Part shown: one piece after another, positions 1 through 12,437 of the stretch
How the letters are laid out: the number at the start of each line of letters is the position of its first letter
Numbering within the stretch: the first letter of the stretch is position 1
Assembly (NCBI GenBank): GCA_022702545.1
Contig: JAHRBC010000003.1
Span: 3,782,001-3,846,000, forward strand
DNA: 64,000 bases
From: Phycomyces nitens
Taxonomy: Eukaryota > Mucoromycota > Mucoromycetes > Mucorales > Phycomycetaceae
Direction: 5' to 3'
Notes under the pieces: generated by a model
Database searches by the model: none
Told to the model about the DNA's origin: nothing
The model's input: only the letters and a program-made list of their open reading frames with translations
Made by a program: the position numbers and the translations under genes

Positions 1-3000
1 CCTTTTCCAATTTTTCCTTCTGGCATGTTGAGGTGAAGATAGAGATAGTACACATTGGTTCTCTCTGTAATTTGGTTAAATTTGAGCAAATTTTAGTTAT
101 TGAGGTTGTTGCTCTAACCTGACGGCGTGTCCCATGTGCCGTCCATACAGACAATTATTCTGTTGTGGACGCGAGGGATGTTGGTGTTTGTTGTAATGGT
201 GACCTGAGAATCCATTTGAAATATTCCAAGCAAAATAAAATATAGCTGTGTGGGAATGAATATCAAAAAGAGGTGTGTCTAAAGAAAGGTGCTTATATAC
301 ACGTTTTTAATAATAAAAATAAAATAAAAAGTTTATTATAGTTATTGTCAAGATGTGATGCTTAGAAAGAAGGTATTGCCCATGTATAGAAGGACTATAT
401 GTATTATGCACACGATAAGCATGAGTGATTGTAACCAAACAAGGCTTGTGAATTGGATTTAGTCTTTTATATATATAGAGAGAGAGCTGGTACAATTATA
501 TCTTGATCTCCATGTTAAAATATTAAGCTATTGGTGTTATAGCCACACCATGGAATAGGTGGCACATCTATAGTATAGTGTTACATATTTGCATGAGTAT
601 AAAATAATTAATTGATATATTTGGCGTTTGCTGCCAGACAAAATTGAACTCTACCGTTGTACTTTTTTTTCTCACAGGGTTTCCTTTTCTAGGCATTGGA
701 TTTGGAAGAGTTCTTTATTACACCCCTTATTTTTATTATGATCAAGATCTTACACGAGAAAATGCTATTCTTGAACTTTTTTTTAGAATAATAAAACAGT
801 TTGTACAATTACTTGGACAACTGGTTGTCATATTAGTAGCCCTACAGTAGACTACAATGGCTATATTGGCTCTCTGTTGTCTCGAACCATTTTGGCTATT
901 TATCTGTTATTCTTGCAAGATACAAATATTTGTGTGTGTGTGTGATAACCAGGGTCAAATTCACGTAGGCGCCATAATGCCTTTTAGCCTGTTGATAGAT
1001 CTGGATAAATTACATGGCTGAATTATTTTTATTCTATTCTGTCAGCCATGGCACCCTTAAATTATCTATCGTCCTTATTATTGGTTACGTTTGCTAGCCA
1101 TAAAGATCTTGTCTATTGACCCTTGCATGACATGTTATATAAACCATATAGTACTTTTGATTCGATCGTTAATATTCAGCAACTTAAATTCTTATAAATA
1201 TAGTCATTTTTTTAAAAGAAAAAAAGTTTAACAAAGCCTCCAAGGTTCACCATAGAAAGGACCAGAAATCCTCGGCATTGTAGATCTTGCTACAAAGCAA
1301 AAATATTGGAAATTGTAACATCAATTCCTTTTTGACTGATAATTCCGGATGAATTGAGACAAAAATAGCGCTGTAAAAAAATGAAATCCTGTACTGTATA
1401 GAATATAGAAATGATAATGAAGTATAAATCCAAATTGCCAGAATTGCAGAATCAGATTGTCTGTTTCCCTAATTCTTTCCAAGTCAAAATATAGATTTAA
1501 TGTAATTGGTGTTTATACCAGTACAGTGAACTGTAAAATAAGATAAATAATAATAATTGTGCCATCTCCTTGTTACATCTTTTTTCTTTTTCTTTGTACA
1601 ACATTGCACTACAGAAATAAAGATATACAGTTATAGTGGCGAGTTTCGTTCAAGTAATTGTAAGAACTGTATATGATTCTCGACCGTCATTTTATCAGCT
1701 ATAATAATACACACTCACTTGCCCATATATCAATCCTTAATATTTTGTATCCCCTGATTAGCTCACATCTAGCACTAGTCACTTGGATATTGGCCTCTCT
1801 CTTTTTTTAGCAGTAAAATTGCATTTAATGCCTAGCGGATAAATAAAAGAAGCAGGGGCAACCACTCTTTTGCGTGTGCGCGTGTGTATATGTGTGATGA
1901 ACGCATGCAACATGTTCTCCATGCTGTGCTCGTGTGACTGCCATTTGAATTGTCAAAAGCTGGTTAAAGTCCAATAATTAGTGAATGTTCGGAATACTAT
2001 CAATGTGTCCAAGGACAATATACATGTATTTGAGCACCAACAACCTGTTGTAAAATTATTTAAAGGTATTAAATAGCAAACACCTGCAAAACAGTCTTAT
2101 TCTCCAAGTAAACTTACTAGATATAATAAAGAGAAAGAAAGAAAGAGGGATTAAATGTAGAAAAAGCATCAAGTATTTTTATTATTTCCCTCAATGTACA
2201 GATGGTCCCAGCACATTGAGTAAAAAGGAAATATGAAAAATTAAAGAATTGTTTGTAGAATCAGGTTTCGGATTTGTTTCATAAATCGAATCGTATGTTA
2301 AACAGCATGATTAGCAATGATAGATATATATATAAAAAGTCTAGTTATTGATGAATGCCTTTATTCCATAAAGATGAACGTTAATAAACTAACACGAAAT
2401 ATTGCGGAATGTATAGCCAGTACAATATATATATATAGAGTATTGGTTCGCGGAACAGAACCGCTCAGTATTCTAACAGCTAGGGCTCCAGCCTTTGCTG
2501 ACAAATAAATGGCGGCGTGTCTAAAAGAGAACATTATAAAGGGTACAGTAGTGGGAACTGTAAAAATAGCACAAGGGGATAGAGTAGAAATAAGACAAAT
2601 ATTGAGCTTAACAACATGTTTTCTATGGTACTTTAGTTATCCTCTAGACATTTATATTATTCATAATAAGTAAAAGAAAAAATATATAGTCATAAAGCAA
2701 GTACCTTTTCGTTGCAATATAATATAAACAATTGGTCTACCTGCTATATTAAAAGATATATATATTGGTTTAGCTTTTACTTTTTTTAAAATATATTGTA
2801 AATTCAACTTTTGTATGTTCCCTTGATATTGATTGCTTTCTTGAAAAGGTACTAGATAATATGTAGACCATATCTAGTCCATATTTACACGCCTTTTTCT
2901 TCTTCTTCTCGGAATTTATCAACTTTACAACTAAAAACAAATGAATATTATATTCAGAGAGCTATCAGGCCAATTCTTCGGAAAGAACACTATTTAATTT

Positions 3001-4470
3001 AATACTTTTAGAGTAAATGGTAGGTAGATTTGCATATATAGAAAAAGAAACAAAATATACTGAAAAATATGTTTGTCTAGGAGTGAAAGGTGCTGTTTGC
3101 TGTGAGATTCCGTGTTGGTGAGTTAGTGGCAAACTATATTTAACACCAAAGAAATATCTTTTAAATATATTCCTGAAAGTAAACAGCTTTTTTTTTTCTG
3201 CTAGAGTTCATTTACAAACTTTGATTTGGGGCTTTGTTTTGAATATTTGCTTGTATTATTTCAGAGATCTAAAATGTCCAGTAAATATTCTGTAACGGAA
3301 TGTATGTATTCGTATGAGCTCTTTGTAGGTCAGTCTTTAAAGCACTATACAATCTAGTGATTTTATAGATATTTTCATTTTGTTTATCAGTTGCCTTGAC
3401 AACTGCTCACTTTTACATGCCACTCTTTAACTTTTTAGAACATATTTCCCCAAAGCCTCTGCTCTGTTTATTTCTTTGGGCCATTTTTTACTATTGTTTT
3501 TTATAGAATAGAGAGTAAACAATGTCTAACCCGTCACCTTTGTGTATCTGACAATGATAAAGGTATTTTTCCATACCATCTATTCACCGCACAATTTCAC
3601 TGTGTTTGCGTTTTCCCTCGTATTGTTGCGCCGGCTCTACCTTGACAGAGTGTTGTCTACGCGAGGAGATATCCAATCACCTTGCCTTGTCTGCATGAGC
3701 CCCTCGTTGCTGGTGCATGCTTCTTGCTTCGTTCTGCCTTTCCAGACGCTCCAAGGCCAAGGTGATCTGGGCCAGAATACCCCGCTATTCTTTCCAAGCG
3801 ATTATGCGCCCTGGCAATGGGAGCGAGCCAAATCTATATATATATTTATCTTTAAATAAAAATTATTATTCTAAAACCATACAAAATCCCATTTTCCTAT
3901 TTTTATTCCTATAATCCCTAAAAACACTGCTTCCTAAAAAGGCGATCTAAACGGTCGTTACACGTAGACCTATTTATTTTTGGAATTACATAAAGAAATC
4001 TTTGGTGGTGAATGAGAGTAACGAAAGTAACTGGTTAATCATCATTTTTTAATTAAACTTGCTTATTTCTGCTAATAGACAATATGATGATAAATGTTGG
4101 CTCACAATATAGTGAAGAAAAGTATTAATTATACAATGTTAATTCTTAAAAAAAAAAAGCCATTTTTAATGTTGAATATAAAGTAAATCAATCGAATAGA
4201 CCTTTCTCAATTCCTTCATCATAGCAAGATTCCCATTTAATTCTGCCTTTGGTCTGCTTTACTTTCAATTTCGTTTCCAAGAGGCATTGTCATTCAGACT
4301 GTTATTAATAATAACCTTTTGGAATTGAGATGCAACTGGATCGCAAAAGGACTCGACTCTGGTATCCTAAATTACATTGACATCCATATATTCACCCAGG
4401 GCAACAATGTGCTTTTCTTGTTGTGGTAAAAAGTAGACCAATGCAATCATTTTTGGCATTGGTACTTTTA
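1..4470. other. AT-rich gene-poor region
   Basis: No gene is recognisable here. The stretch is AT-rich with short A/T runs, TA repeats and only short ORFs. One ORF at 644-850 (+) encodes a hydrophobic 68-residue peptide that I could not assign to a family and that lacks splice or context support. A locally more GC-rich patch lies at about 3590-3830 (see findings). Confidence 0.6.
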
Positions 4471-4895
4471 TCAACGACGCGATTGAATCAGTATTATAGA
4501 TATGAATTTGCTTTGCTCAAAGCAAACTAGATAGTATGTGATATGGCTTATTATCAGGGTTGGAAAGATTCTCGGCGCAAAAAAGTGTTTACTTGAAAAG
4601 CCATCAATGTTGCCAACTAGAACAATTGGGAGAATCTTTGTCTGATTGAATACATTCAATGGATAGCGCATTAATCGTGTAATGAACTCATGTGACACCA
4701 TTTTATGAATCTCCACCATGACAAGCGCAAGATTTTTTGGTGTTGTCCTGGTGATATACGGTTATCCAACTCAACCGGACCTCTTTTCACGGAACGTCTG
4801 TTTTTTGTTGGCGACGCTAAACAGGGTATCATGTATCATCTTTGACTGTCTCCTCACTGAACCTCTTTGGGAAACGCTTTTGGAATTTGTCATTT

Positions 4896-5560
4896 TCAAT
4901 ACACCAGACTTGAGGTTGAAAACCAGGGAGCAGAGATCTCTGGCCAACTTTGGTTACAGGTAAAAGTTATGAACAGGCCATGCTTTCCAAAGTGACGACA
5001 AATGCTCATTGAATCCTGGTGCAATTGTCGTATGTGGCGTCGACTGTCGATGAAAGAAGAAGGGAGGATAACTCGCAAACCAAGATTTGCCAAACCATTG
5101 TCATTGCGGTTTATGGCTTCATGAACACCGCTGCAAAATTTCACTCAAAGGCAGTCCTAAAGAGTCAATCTTGGCACCCAAAGAAGTAAAGCTCATGGTG
5201 CTGTTGTATCCAAGGAGCTCTGCAATTCCGGGGGGAGTGGGCTCAAGAGGAGAGATAACATGTTTTCCTTGGCCACGACACATAGTGAAGGTTGGGTTGC
5301 TGAGACAAGAGCTTTGACACCTTTCTTTCTCCATTTTTCATATGTTGTCTACAGTTGGTTTTTAGTTGCAGGAAGTCGAGAAATGTTGTACATGTCCGAT
5401 TCAGGTTCCAAGGGCATTGATTACATGGTTAGGGTTACTAGGACATTACATGCTTGTAATGGGACGATTATCAGTTCCAAGGCAACTGGAAAAAACGCAG
5501 AGAACAGATACAGGGTTGACAGCCAGAATATCCTGCTACTGTTCTTCAGTATGAATCTTG
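4896..5560 (-). mobile_element. Decayed Helitron relic (Rep/helicase N-terminal region)
   Basis: Minus-strand translation shows pieces of the Helitron-like N-terminal domain in two overlapping frames. The upstream piece (5334-5119) has LSNPTFTMCRGQGK, a run of prolines and NSTMSFTSLGAKID. The downstream piece (5144-4896) has RVILPSSFIDSRRHIRQLHQ followed by GKHGLFITFTCNQSWPEI. The order matches known Helitron proteins (cysteine-rich GKV segment, YNxxxxFTSLG, then the ILPSSF..FITFTCNP.WPEI block). The frames do not join, the segment between them is shortened, and further matches upstream to about 5560 carry stops. No SF1B helicase part was found on either side. I see no clean 5' TC or 3' hairpin-CTRR end, so the limits are only those of recognisable coding matter. 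It is a dead fragment. Confidence 0.8.
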
Positions 5561-6706
5561 GGAGAGATGAGAAGAGAAGCTGGAGGATATTCTATGGGCA
5601 ATTCTGGTTCCTGAGGAATCTCTATTCTCACTCTCAAACCAGTAGCTGTATAGAGAAAGAGGAAGAAAATACAATTAATATAAGAGTTGATACTACTAAT
5701 ATAATAATGGTTATTGCATCTGCTACTCTCTGCAGGATACTCTTGTTCAATAGAGATATCATCACTCGTTCTCTTTTGAAGGATGAAAAGTGTTTTTAGG
5801 GTTCATAGGACAGTTAACATGAAACACAACATTTCTCAGTTGAACGCTTTTTTTTTCTAGGTTTTGAGGAAAGGGTTTGTACTGGTATTGGGTTTGGGGA
5901 TCGCAAGATTTCCAAGAGATGACTGCAAGGCTTTTCATTTTATATGATTGATTATTGATTATTTTATTTTTTAAACCCCATTCAAAAAGATATGTCAGAC
6001 ATGCTGTTTTTATTCAAGATAGCCTTTTAAAGCAATTTATATATAACGAGGCAAGAGGTGCTATTATTGCATTGAGAGAGAGAGAAAATGTTTAAATAGA
6101 GTTGTAGTATAAATCACAGGTAAAATAAATAAGAAAGGAATTGATCCCTGTATGAGAATTATAAAGTATAAGTTATATATATATATATATAAACAAGGCT
6201 CTGATCGCAAGCGATGTGATTTATAAAACTGTTCAAGAGAGGTTTAAAGTGGATTTGAAGAAAAGGCTATAGAAATTAAAGAAAAGAAAAAAAAGGGCAA
6301 AACGTAAATTAAATTTTAATAAGAGAGAATGAAAAAAAGCAAGCTAAAAAGTTTGACTTTTAAAGAGATTATATTAGTTGCAAGATATTTTTCAAGGGTA
6401 TCAATTGAATAGAATCCAAGGATTACAAGTATAAAGTATATTCTGTAGGCCTTTATTGCCTTTATTTTATGTGCTGATTTTTTTTCCAATGCACAAATAA
6501 TAACCAGAATCGTGTACAAGGCCAAAAAAGAGCATTGTGTATAATTTCTAGCCAACGACCACCTTTTACAATCTTACAAGTATCAATGGTACACACACAC
6601 ACATTCATGTACAAAAAATTGTTTTTTAAAAAAGTAGTTTCAATCAATTGATCTGGTTTTATAAAGATAAGCCCAAAGGCTGATTATATTTAAATATTTA
6701 ATATGT
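5561..6706. other. Intergenic, no recognised gene
   Basis: AT-rich sequence with A-runs and a TA repeat near 6175-6191. Overlapping short ORFs on both strands have no recognisable motif or splice structure. Its right end is presumably the 3' flank of the MARVEL-like gene. Confidence 0.5.
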
Positions 6707-7995
6707 TTAAAACTTTTTACCGTCGGGTGTGTGGGGGGAAGAATTGTTTGAACCAAAGTTTCCTACAGGATTTGGGCCAGGCGTGTTTCCATAGGCGGCG
6801 TACTGGGGCTGTCTTTCGTTCATATCGGATGCCATCATCACCACATTATCCTCTGTGGGCTGTGGATAATAATCTTGGCTGCGATAGGCATACGCAGACG
6901 GAACAACGCCTGGAGAATTCTGGTGTGGCTGTTGGTATACAGCAGGTTGTTGACCGATAGGCACATTATTATTAGACGCACCATAGCCATCGTAATAGCC
7001 GTCGTAAGCCGAGTAGCTATAGTACCCATAGTTGGGATCACTTTGGCTATTGTCTGCATTGGGATGAGGCTGGACTGCAGACTTTGGTCGATAAGAAGCA
7101 GTAGCCATTGGGGCTACGGATTGAATGTCACGGAACCCAGAATCAAGCTTGGCTGGACCAGACGATATTGCCATGGGTACATCGGACTTGAAGTCGTAGG
7201 AGTCGTAGTTTTCATAATAAATATCTGATTTCTTCTGAGCAACAGTGTAGATAAATAGGATGATCCAGAGAGCGGCAGAAATGATGCTACCCAGCCAGGT
7301 ACCATTGACGAGCCCTGTTGATTGGTGAGTGATGTGTTCTCAATGATCTTGGATATTTATTCTGGTGGTACTCTCTTTGGAAGCCTTTGCCCAATTACAA
7401 ATTATTATTTTCTACTTACAGCAGCGGTAAAACGTGGTCTGATCCTTACTATAGATATCGCAGTAGCTTGCAAATCCATAAGGAACCGATGAAGGCCCAG
7501 CAACCTGTCCATTTGTCCAAGGAACAGTTCCAGACTTGAGGGTGCTGTAGACTATGACGGCGACAAGAAGTGCAAAATTGAAGCCAGACAGGATTCTATC
7601 GTGTCTGATTGCTTGGATTGTCCAGGTGGATATGACGAGTGTGAGTGAGCAGATCACAGACACTCCTGGCCCAACAAAATAAAGAATGTACTGAGGTAGG
7701 ACTGAGTACACAGATAAGGATTGCTTTGTTGGTCAAATCGACTTACAGGGACTACTGATGGCCACCAAGAGCCAACGTCTTTGGTTCGACTGCTGTAATT
7801 TTCCAGCAGGACAATCTGGGCTAAGACGAAAACGATTTTTGTTTTTATTATTATTATTATTATTTTGATTTGAATGTTGTCTAATAGATCCAATTGACCA
7901 CAAGTCTGCTTACCGACATGACAACCAAGTGCTCCTGCACTGATAAACAGGATAATGAATCTCAAGAAGATCAGTCCAAATTTTCTCATTGCCAT
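6707..7995 (-). CDS. MARVEL-like four-helix membrane protein
   Basis: Four exons (7995-7914, 7820-7747, 7690-7420, 7314-6707) join in frame to a 344-residue protein; every junction is GT-AG. The first about 200 residues hold four hydrophobic segments, starting MAMRKFGLIFLRFIILFISA, then YILYFVGPGVSVICSLTLVI, FNFALLVAVIVYSTL and WLGSIISAALWIILFIYTVA, the layout of fungal MARVEL proteins. Between helices three and four is a cysteine-containing extracytoplasmic-type loop. The C-terminal 140 residues form a hydrophilic Tyr/Gly/Gln/Pro/Asn-rich tail, probably cytosolic and disordered. I chose the start at 7995 because translation then begins directly at helix 1; an in-frame ATG at 8070 would add 25 residues. 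Role inferred from the family only: membrane organisation at the plasma membrane or endomembranes. Substrate and partners are unknown. Confidence 0.75.
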
Positions 7996-8496
7996 TGCTT
8001 TAATGTGCTTGGATTCAGGTACAATTAGTGAATTTTTGGAATGAGAGGAAAGGAGGTGGAATGGGCTCAATGAGCTATAAAGGACAGTTGAAGGACAGTG
8101 AAGAGAGAAAGAGAGACAAAACTAACTCGGTCCGCTTGAGAGTATTGTATTAGTACCAGAGGTTACATCTGATCCCAGAGGGCATAGTCTGGGAGGACAA
8201 GGGATCTATTAATCGTCTCATGTACACACTTCAAGGTCGTTCAATTGACAGCAAAACAGGTTTTATGATCCTAATGGGTAGTTTTGATGTCTCTCTCTCT
8301 CTCTTTCTTTCTTTTTTATATCAAACGCGTCCAGAACGGTTGCCTGTTGAGTAGCACCAATTGAATCAAGCTTCCAAAATGCGATAATTCATCGTTCTTT
8401 GGTGTAGATCGGCATGGCCTTTGATATTCACAAGATTATACATATACACATATACTTAATTTTTTTTGACAGCCAGAGGTAGAATATTCATTACAT
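7996..8496. other. Intergenic between two minus-strand genes
   Basis: Promoter side of the MARVEL-like gene and 3' flank of the next gene upstream. It holds a short TC repeat near 8288-8310 and no recognisable gene. Confidence 0.5.
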
Positions 8497-9679
8497 CTAA
8501 TTCTTATTTTCACTTGCCCACAAAGAATCAAGTACGCGCATCAGTTGGGGTTCTGGTACAGACAGAACCACGGGCTGCAATCTAGTCGAGAGGTCTTCTT
8601 TCGAGACATTTGCACTCTCTGCTAAACTCTTGACTAGCTCCAACATTGCATGGAACGTGGTCCCTAATGTAGCCGTCTCTCCTACCCATTCCAACACCTC
8701 GCATAACCTGTCTAGTTTGTTCAATTGGACTTTTGCAAACAGCAATCGTTCTGATGGCAAACCAATAGAAGATGTCCTGGCCCAGTCTGCAAAAACATCC
8801 TTGACCGTCCGAGGCTAGAGATCATTGGATTTCAAATGAGCCCCCCAGTCAACAATCACCCAGTACTCATTCACAGGTAGGCCAGGCTCTTACCTCGTCT
8901 GCGTCCTTTACGTCAAGGATCTGTCTAAACCGTGAGCTGGAATTGGTCCAGTCATCAATATTATCCTTTGTCCACTTTGGTTGAGTGATTGGGTTGCGCA
9001 TATCCACTACACAAGATATTTCCTTCACTATTCCTAGCTGTCCGTTGGAAGGATCATCTCCACCTTGTACAAAATTGGCGTTTTCGAGTTTTTCTACCTA
9101 GATCCAAGAATTAAGTATGAGTATTCCACATCAAGGCTGGATAGACGGAGATGATGGACCTTGTACTGGCCATTGATTTTGATACTAAATATTCCGGCCT
9201 TTTGAGTAAGTGAGATTGACTCAATATCTTCTGCAAGGATCACAAATCGAATCAAGCCATCCTGCACAATAATCGCAATTGAATCCGGCTTTGATTCAGG
9301 ATCGGCTTCATTGTTGAGATAGAATCGTAATCTGCTTTCTCCCTTGTCGACATCACTTTCTAGAGATTCCAGTCATCCCACATTACATGGATCAGTCGAA
9401 TCCTCTTTTTTTTTTTTGATTTTGTTTTCAATAGATAAATTGAATATGTAGAAACTTAATTGATAGAAATCGAGTCTCACCAGCGACATAGTCTCCCATG
9501 GTCATCTTTTCTAGACGAAATTCAAAAAATCCTTTTCTTGCAGGTTTTGGTGCGACTACAGGATGTGGTCTGGGTGGATATGAAGTCGGATAGGGTTTGT
9601 AGCGACGATCATACCCAAATGGAGGATGACGTGGTTCTCTTGTAGGATACTGTGGTGGCCGTGCCCCATATCGTCTCAT
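8497..9679 (-). CDS. Unrecognised protein with Pro/Tyr/Arg-rich N-terminus
   Basis: Four exons (9679-9481, 9359-9160, 9097-8894, 8814-8497) join in frame to 306 residues with GT-AG junctions and small introns, so this is very likely a real gene. The first about 45 residues are rich in Pro, Tyr and Arg (MRRYGARPPQYPTREPRHPP) and probably disordered. Residues about 50-145 look like a beta-rich globular domain (FFEFRLEKMTMGDY, then RLRFYLNN, IAIIVQDGLIRFVI, GIFSIKINGQYKV). The last about 100 residues look helical (LFAKVQLNKLDRLCEVLEWV, FHAMLELVKSLAE). No catalytic motif, signal peptide or membrane segment is visible. I do not recognise the family and assign no function. The donor of intron 2 (AAG|GTCCAT) is weak but is the only junction that keeps the frame. 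Confidence 0.7.
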
Positions 9680-10273
9680 TGTGCAGAATAGAATAAAATA
9701 GGAAAAAACAAAGGTAGTAAATGTGCAATAGAGACGCTTGGATTTTTGTTATTTATAAATTATATGGGCGGTCCTTTGATTACCACAGTCACTTAATGCT
9801 CACAGGCATCTTTACGGATTTCATACATCTTTTTGACTGCTCAATTACATGTAAATTACTCCAAGAATTAAACTTTTCTACTGCTCTTCATTTATATAAT
9901 TAGAAAGAATAAAAATACATATTTATATTTTACATCTTAATATATATATATATATGTATATAATATTGCACACATAAGGACGTCACAAATACATTGTACA
10001 AAAAATAAAAAATAAAAATAAAATATACCCACAATGCTGAAAATTAATCATCACAGTCTTGGCGGGCAAATCATAGAGATTCTTGTTACAAATAAAAAAT
10101 AGAGAGGCAGGTGTAGAGATGGATTTTTTTTTCTTTAATGAAAATAACAATATAAATAAAGCAATAGAGAGTGACGCAAAACTCTATATTATTTTTCATT
10201 TTCCCTTCTTTTTTTTTTCCTTTTTCTTTTCTATTGATACTACTACTACTACTACTACTAATAATTATACAAA
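9680..10273. other. Divergent intergenic region upstream of PEX3
   Basis: AT-rich spacer between the unknown minus-strand gene and PEX3. It contains a CRE-like GACGTCAC at 9979-9986 and an ACT trinucleotide run at about 10236-10260 that ends 13 bases before the PEX3 start. No gene seen. Confidence 0.5.
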
Positions 10274-12088
10274 ATGACATTCTTTACATCCATCAAAGAC
10301 TATGCCAAAAGGCACCGGAAAGGATTGTTGATTACTGCGTCTATTGCAGGCGGAGGCTATTTGGCAGGCCGTTTTGCAGTTGGAAAGATTAAAGACTTGC
10401 AAGAAAAGACGACTGCTGACAGAATTGCCAGAGAAAAGTAAACAGCCTTTATCATTTATCTTGTATGTTGCTAACCGTCTTGTAGTCTCAAACGTCGTTT
10501 CCAACAGAACCAGAACGATTGTGTGTTTACGGTCATGTCATTACTTCCTACCCTTGGAGATCAGATATTAAATGAAATGAACATTGAGGCTCAATGGGCC
10601 AAGTTGAATGCATCTCGTAAGCTAGAACGTCTAGACAAGGAAGCTGCCAAGACTGGCCACTCTGGACAGCAGGAACAAGTCAATCCAGAACACCAGACAG
10701 AAACCCAGGAACTGTCGGCATCCTCTGTAAAGATTGATTTGATAAAGGTACAGGAAAATGGATCCCAAACCACACTGGAAAACTCGGTCGATAGTCTTTT
10801 GGAGCTCGGCGATCCAGTGGTCCCGGTAATCCCAGAGGGTGTCTTGGACAAAAAGACAAAGGCATTGATGTGGGAAGAGATCAAAAAGTCAAGTAAGGAC
10901 CATTTAAAAAAAAAGAAGAAGATGAATCCAGACACTCAAACCATGACAGGCTTCACACGTTCGTTCACGTCCATCTACTCGATTACCCTTCTCACCATGC
11001 TGACTCACATCCAGCTTAACCTCTTGGGACGATTTACCTATGTCTGGTCGGTTTCTGCACTGAATCGTAGTGAGCCTAGCATCAAGGTAGAACAAGAGGA
11101 TGGTGAGGCTGGGTTTCTGGATCCTCAGACAGAGAGAATGTTCCTCAGCATGTCTTGGTGGCTACTTCACCGAGGATGGAGAAAGTGCTCCGAGCGTGTT
11201 CAAGGGGCAGTTGACGAGATTGTAGCAAGGTAAATCACCAAGAGGTTTAGCAAATGGCTGATCTGTGAGTACAGGATACCCCTTCGAAGCACGATTGCCT
11301 ATGAAGATGCCGAAGATATTCTGTATAGACTGAGAAGAAGAATTGAATATGAAGAAGATGGAACGACGCCATTTAGGTAAAAAAAAAAAGCAAACTGTCC
11401 AGGTCAAAAAGGTTAAATCTTGTTTAATAGCTGTCGTTCGTGGATGGTGCCAGATTCACCAGAAGAAGAGGCAGAATTCCTCAGAGAGACTGGGTTTTCA
11501 GAGGGATTTCCCACCAATGAATCTGGTGTGACATTCCAAAGGTTAATAGATGAGACCAAGGATTTTATCGACAGGTAAGTAGAGAATTGTGTGAATTTTA
11601 AATTTTAACTCTTCAAAAAACACACACACACACACACATACAGCCCTGACTTCTCCTCGGTCCTTACGTCTTGCCTGGACAAGATCTTTGGAATCTTTGA
11701 TGCCCAGGCATTTGGAAAGTCTCTACTGCCACAAGATGATTTTAGCGAGGAGCGTATTCGGGAAGTGACAGAAGCAGAGCTGGTGAATATGAAACCAAAG
11801 GCCTTGACACTAGCCAAATTATTGCCAGTCATTAGTCGACAGGCCCATTTGGTTATTGCAGGCAATGAATACTTGAATGTAAGTAAACATTTCATAAACC
11901 AAACATTCTCTTTTTGTCCAAATGGGAGAAATATAAGAGTGAAATACACCGATCAACATTCTTCTGGACGGACGGTTCTTGTATTTTGTTTGGGCTGACA
12001 TGGTTCTTAGGGATTTGCGTATATTAAAGAGCTCCAGGCCTTTTCAGCAATGGTCTATACTCAGTATGAAGACGAAGTTGTCGGGTAA
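10274..12088 (+). CDS. PEX3: Peroxin-3 (peroxisome biogenesis, Pex19 docking)
   Basis: Seven exons (10274-10437, 10486-10892, 10950-11229, 11275-11376, 11431-11574, 11644-11878, 12011-12088) give a 469-residue protein, the usual Pex3 size. Pex3 sits in the peroxisomal membrane and docks Pex19 with its membrane-protein cargo. Family signatures: short basic N-terminus, a membrane segment at about residues 18-36 (GLLITASIAGGGYLAGRF), the NLKRRFQQNQNDCVFTVMSLLPTL block, the SFTRSFTSIYSITLLTMLTHIQLNLLGR block, and the C-terminal ELQAFSAMVYTQYEDEVVG. The start is the first ATG of the conserved reading frame. Intron 2 (10893-10949) is 57 nt, a multiple of three, and has no in-frame stop, so retention would insert a Lys-rich segment just before the SFTRSFT block. 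Confidence 0.93.
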
Positions 12089-12373
12089 ATTGGAGACTGT
12101 ATTTAATAATGGAAAAGTAATAAAGCGATATACAAATATATATACATATACATATATATCTTTTATATATATTCCGAATCTGGTTTGAATTGAGACCAGA
12201 GAGGCAAGTTATGAACACTAACGTGAGATACCCTAGTATTTTTAAGACAAGACAGTTTTTTATTGTTATCTTGACAGACAAACCGGTCAATTGCTGTCAG
12301 GTTGTGAGGAAAGTAGGGGGGTGGGGTGGGGGAGCGTTCTTTTGAGTGATGGGCCATTCCATGGATATTTGGC

Positions 12374-12380
12374 TATATAA
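12374..12380 (+). promoter_or_regulatory. TATA box of the small secreted protein gene
   Basis: TATATAA lies 58 bases before the start codon at 12438, followed by a pyrimidine-rich leader. Spacing and sequence fit a focused TATA promoter, of the kind typical of strongly regulated or highly expressed genes. No transcript evidence. Confidence 0.5.
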
Positions 12381-12437
12381 GCACTCCCATTGTTAGTGTA
12401 GATATCCGATACCTTTTTCTTTTTCGTTTCCTGTCAA

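Noticed and set aside
644..850. Hydrophobic 68-residue ORF
   Set aside because: It looks like a membrane peptide, but AT-rich DNA yields Phe/Leu/Ile/Tyr-rich ORFs by chance; no promoter, splice or family evidence.
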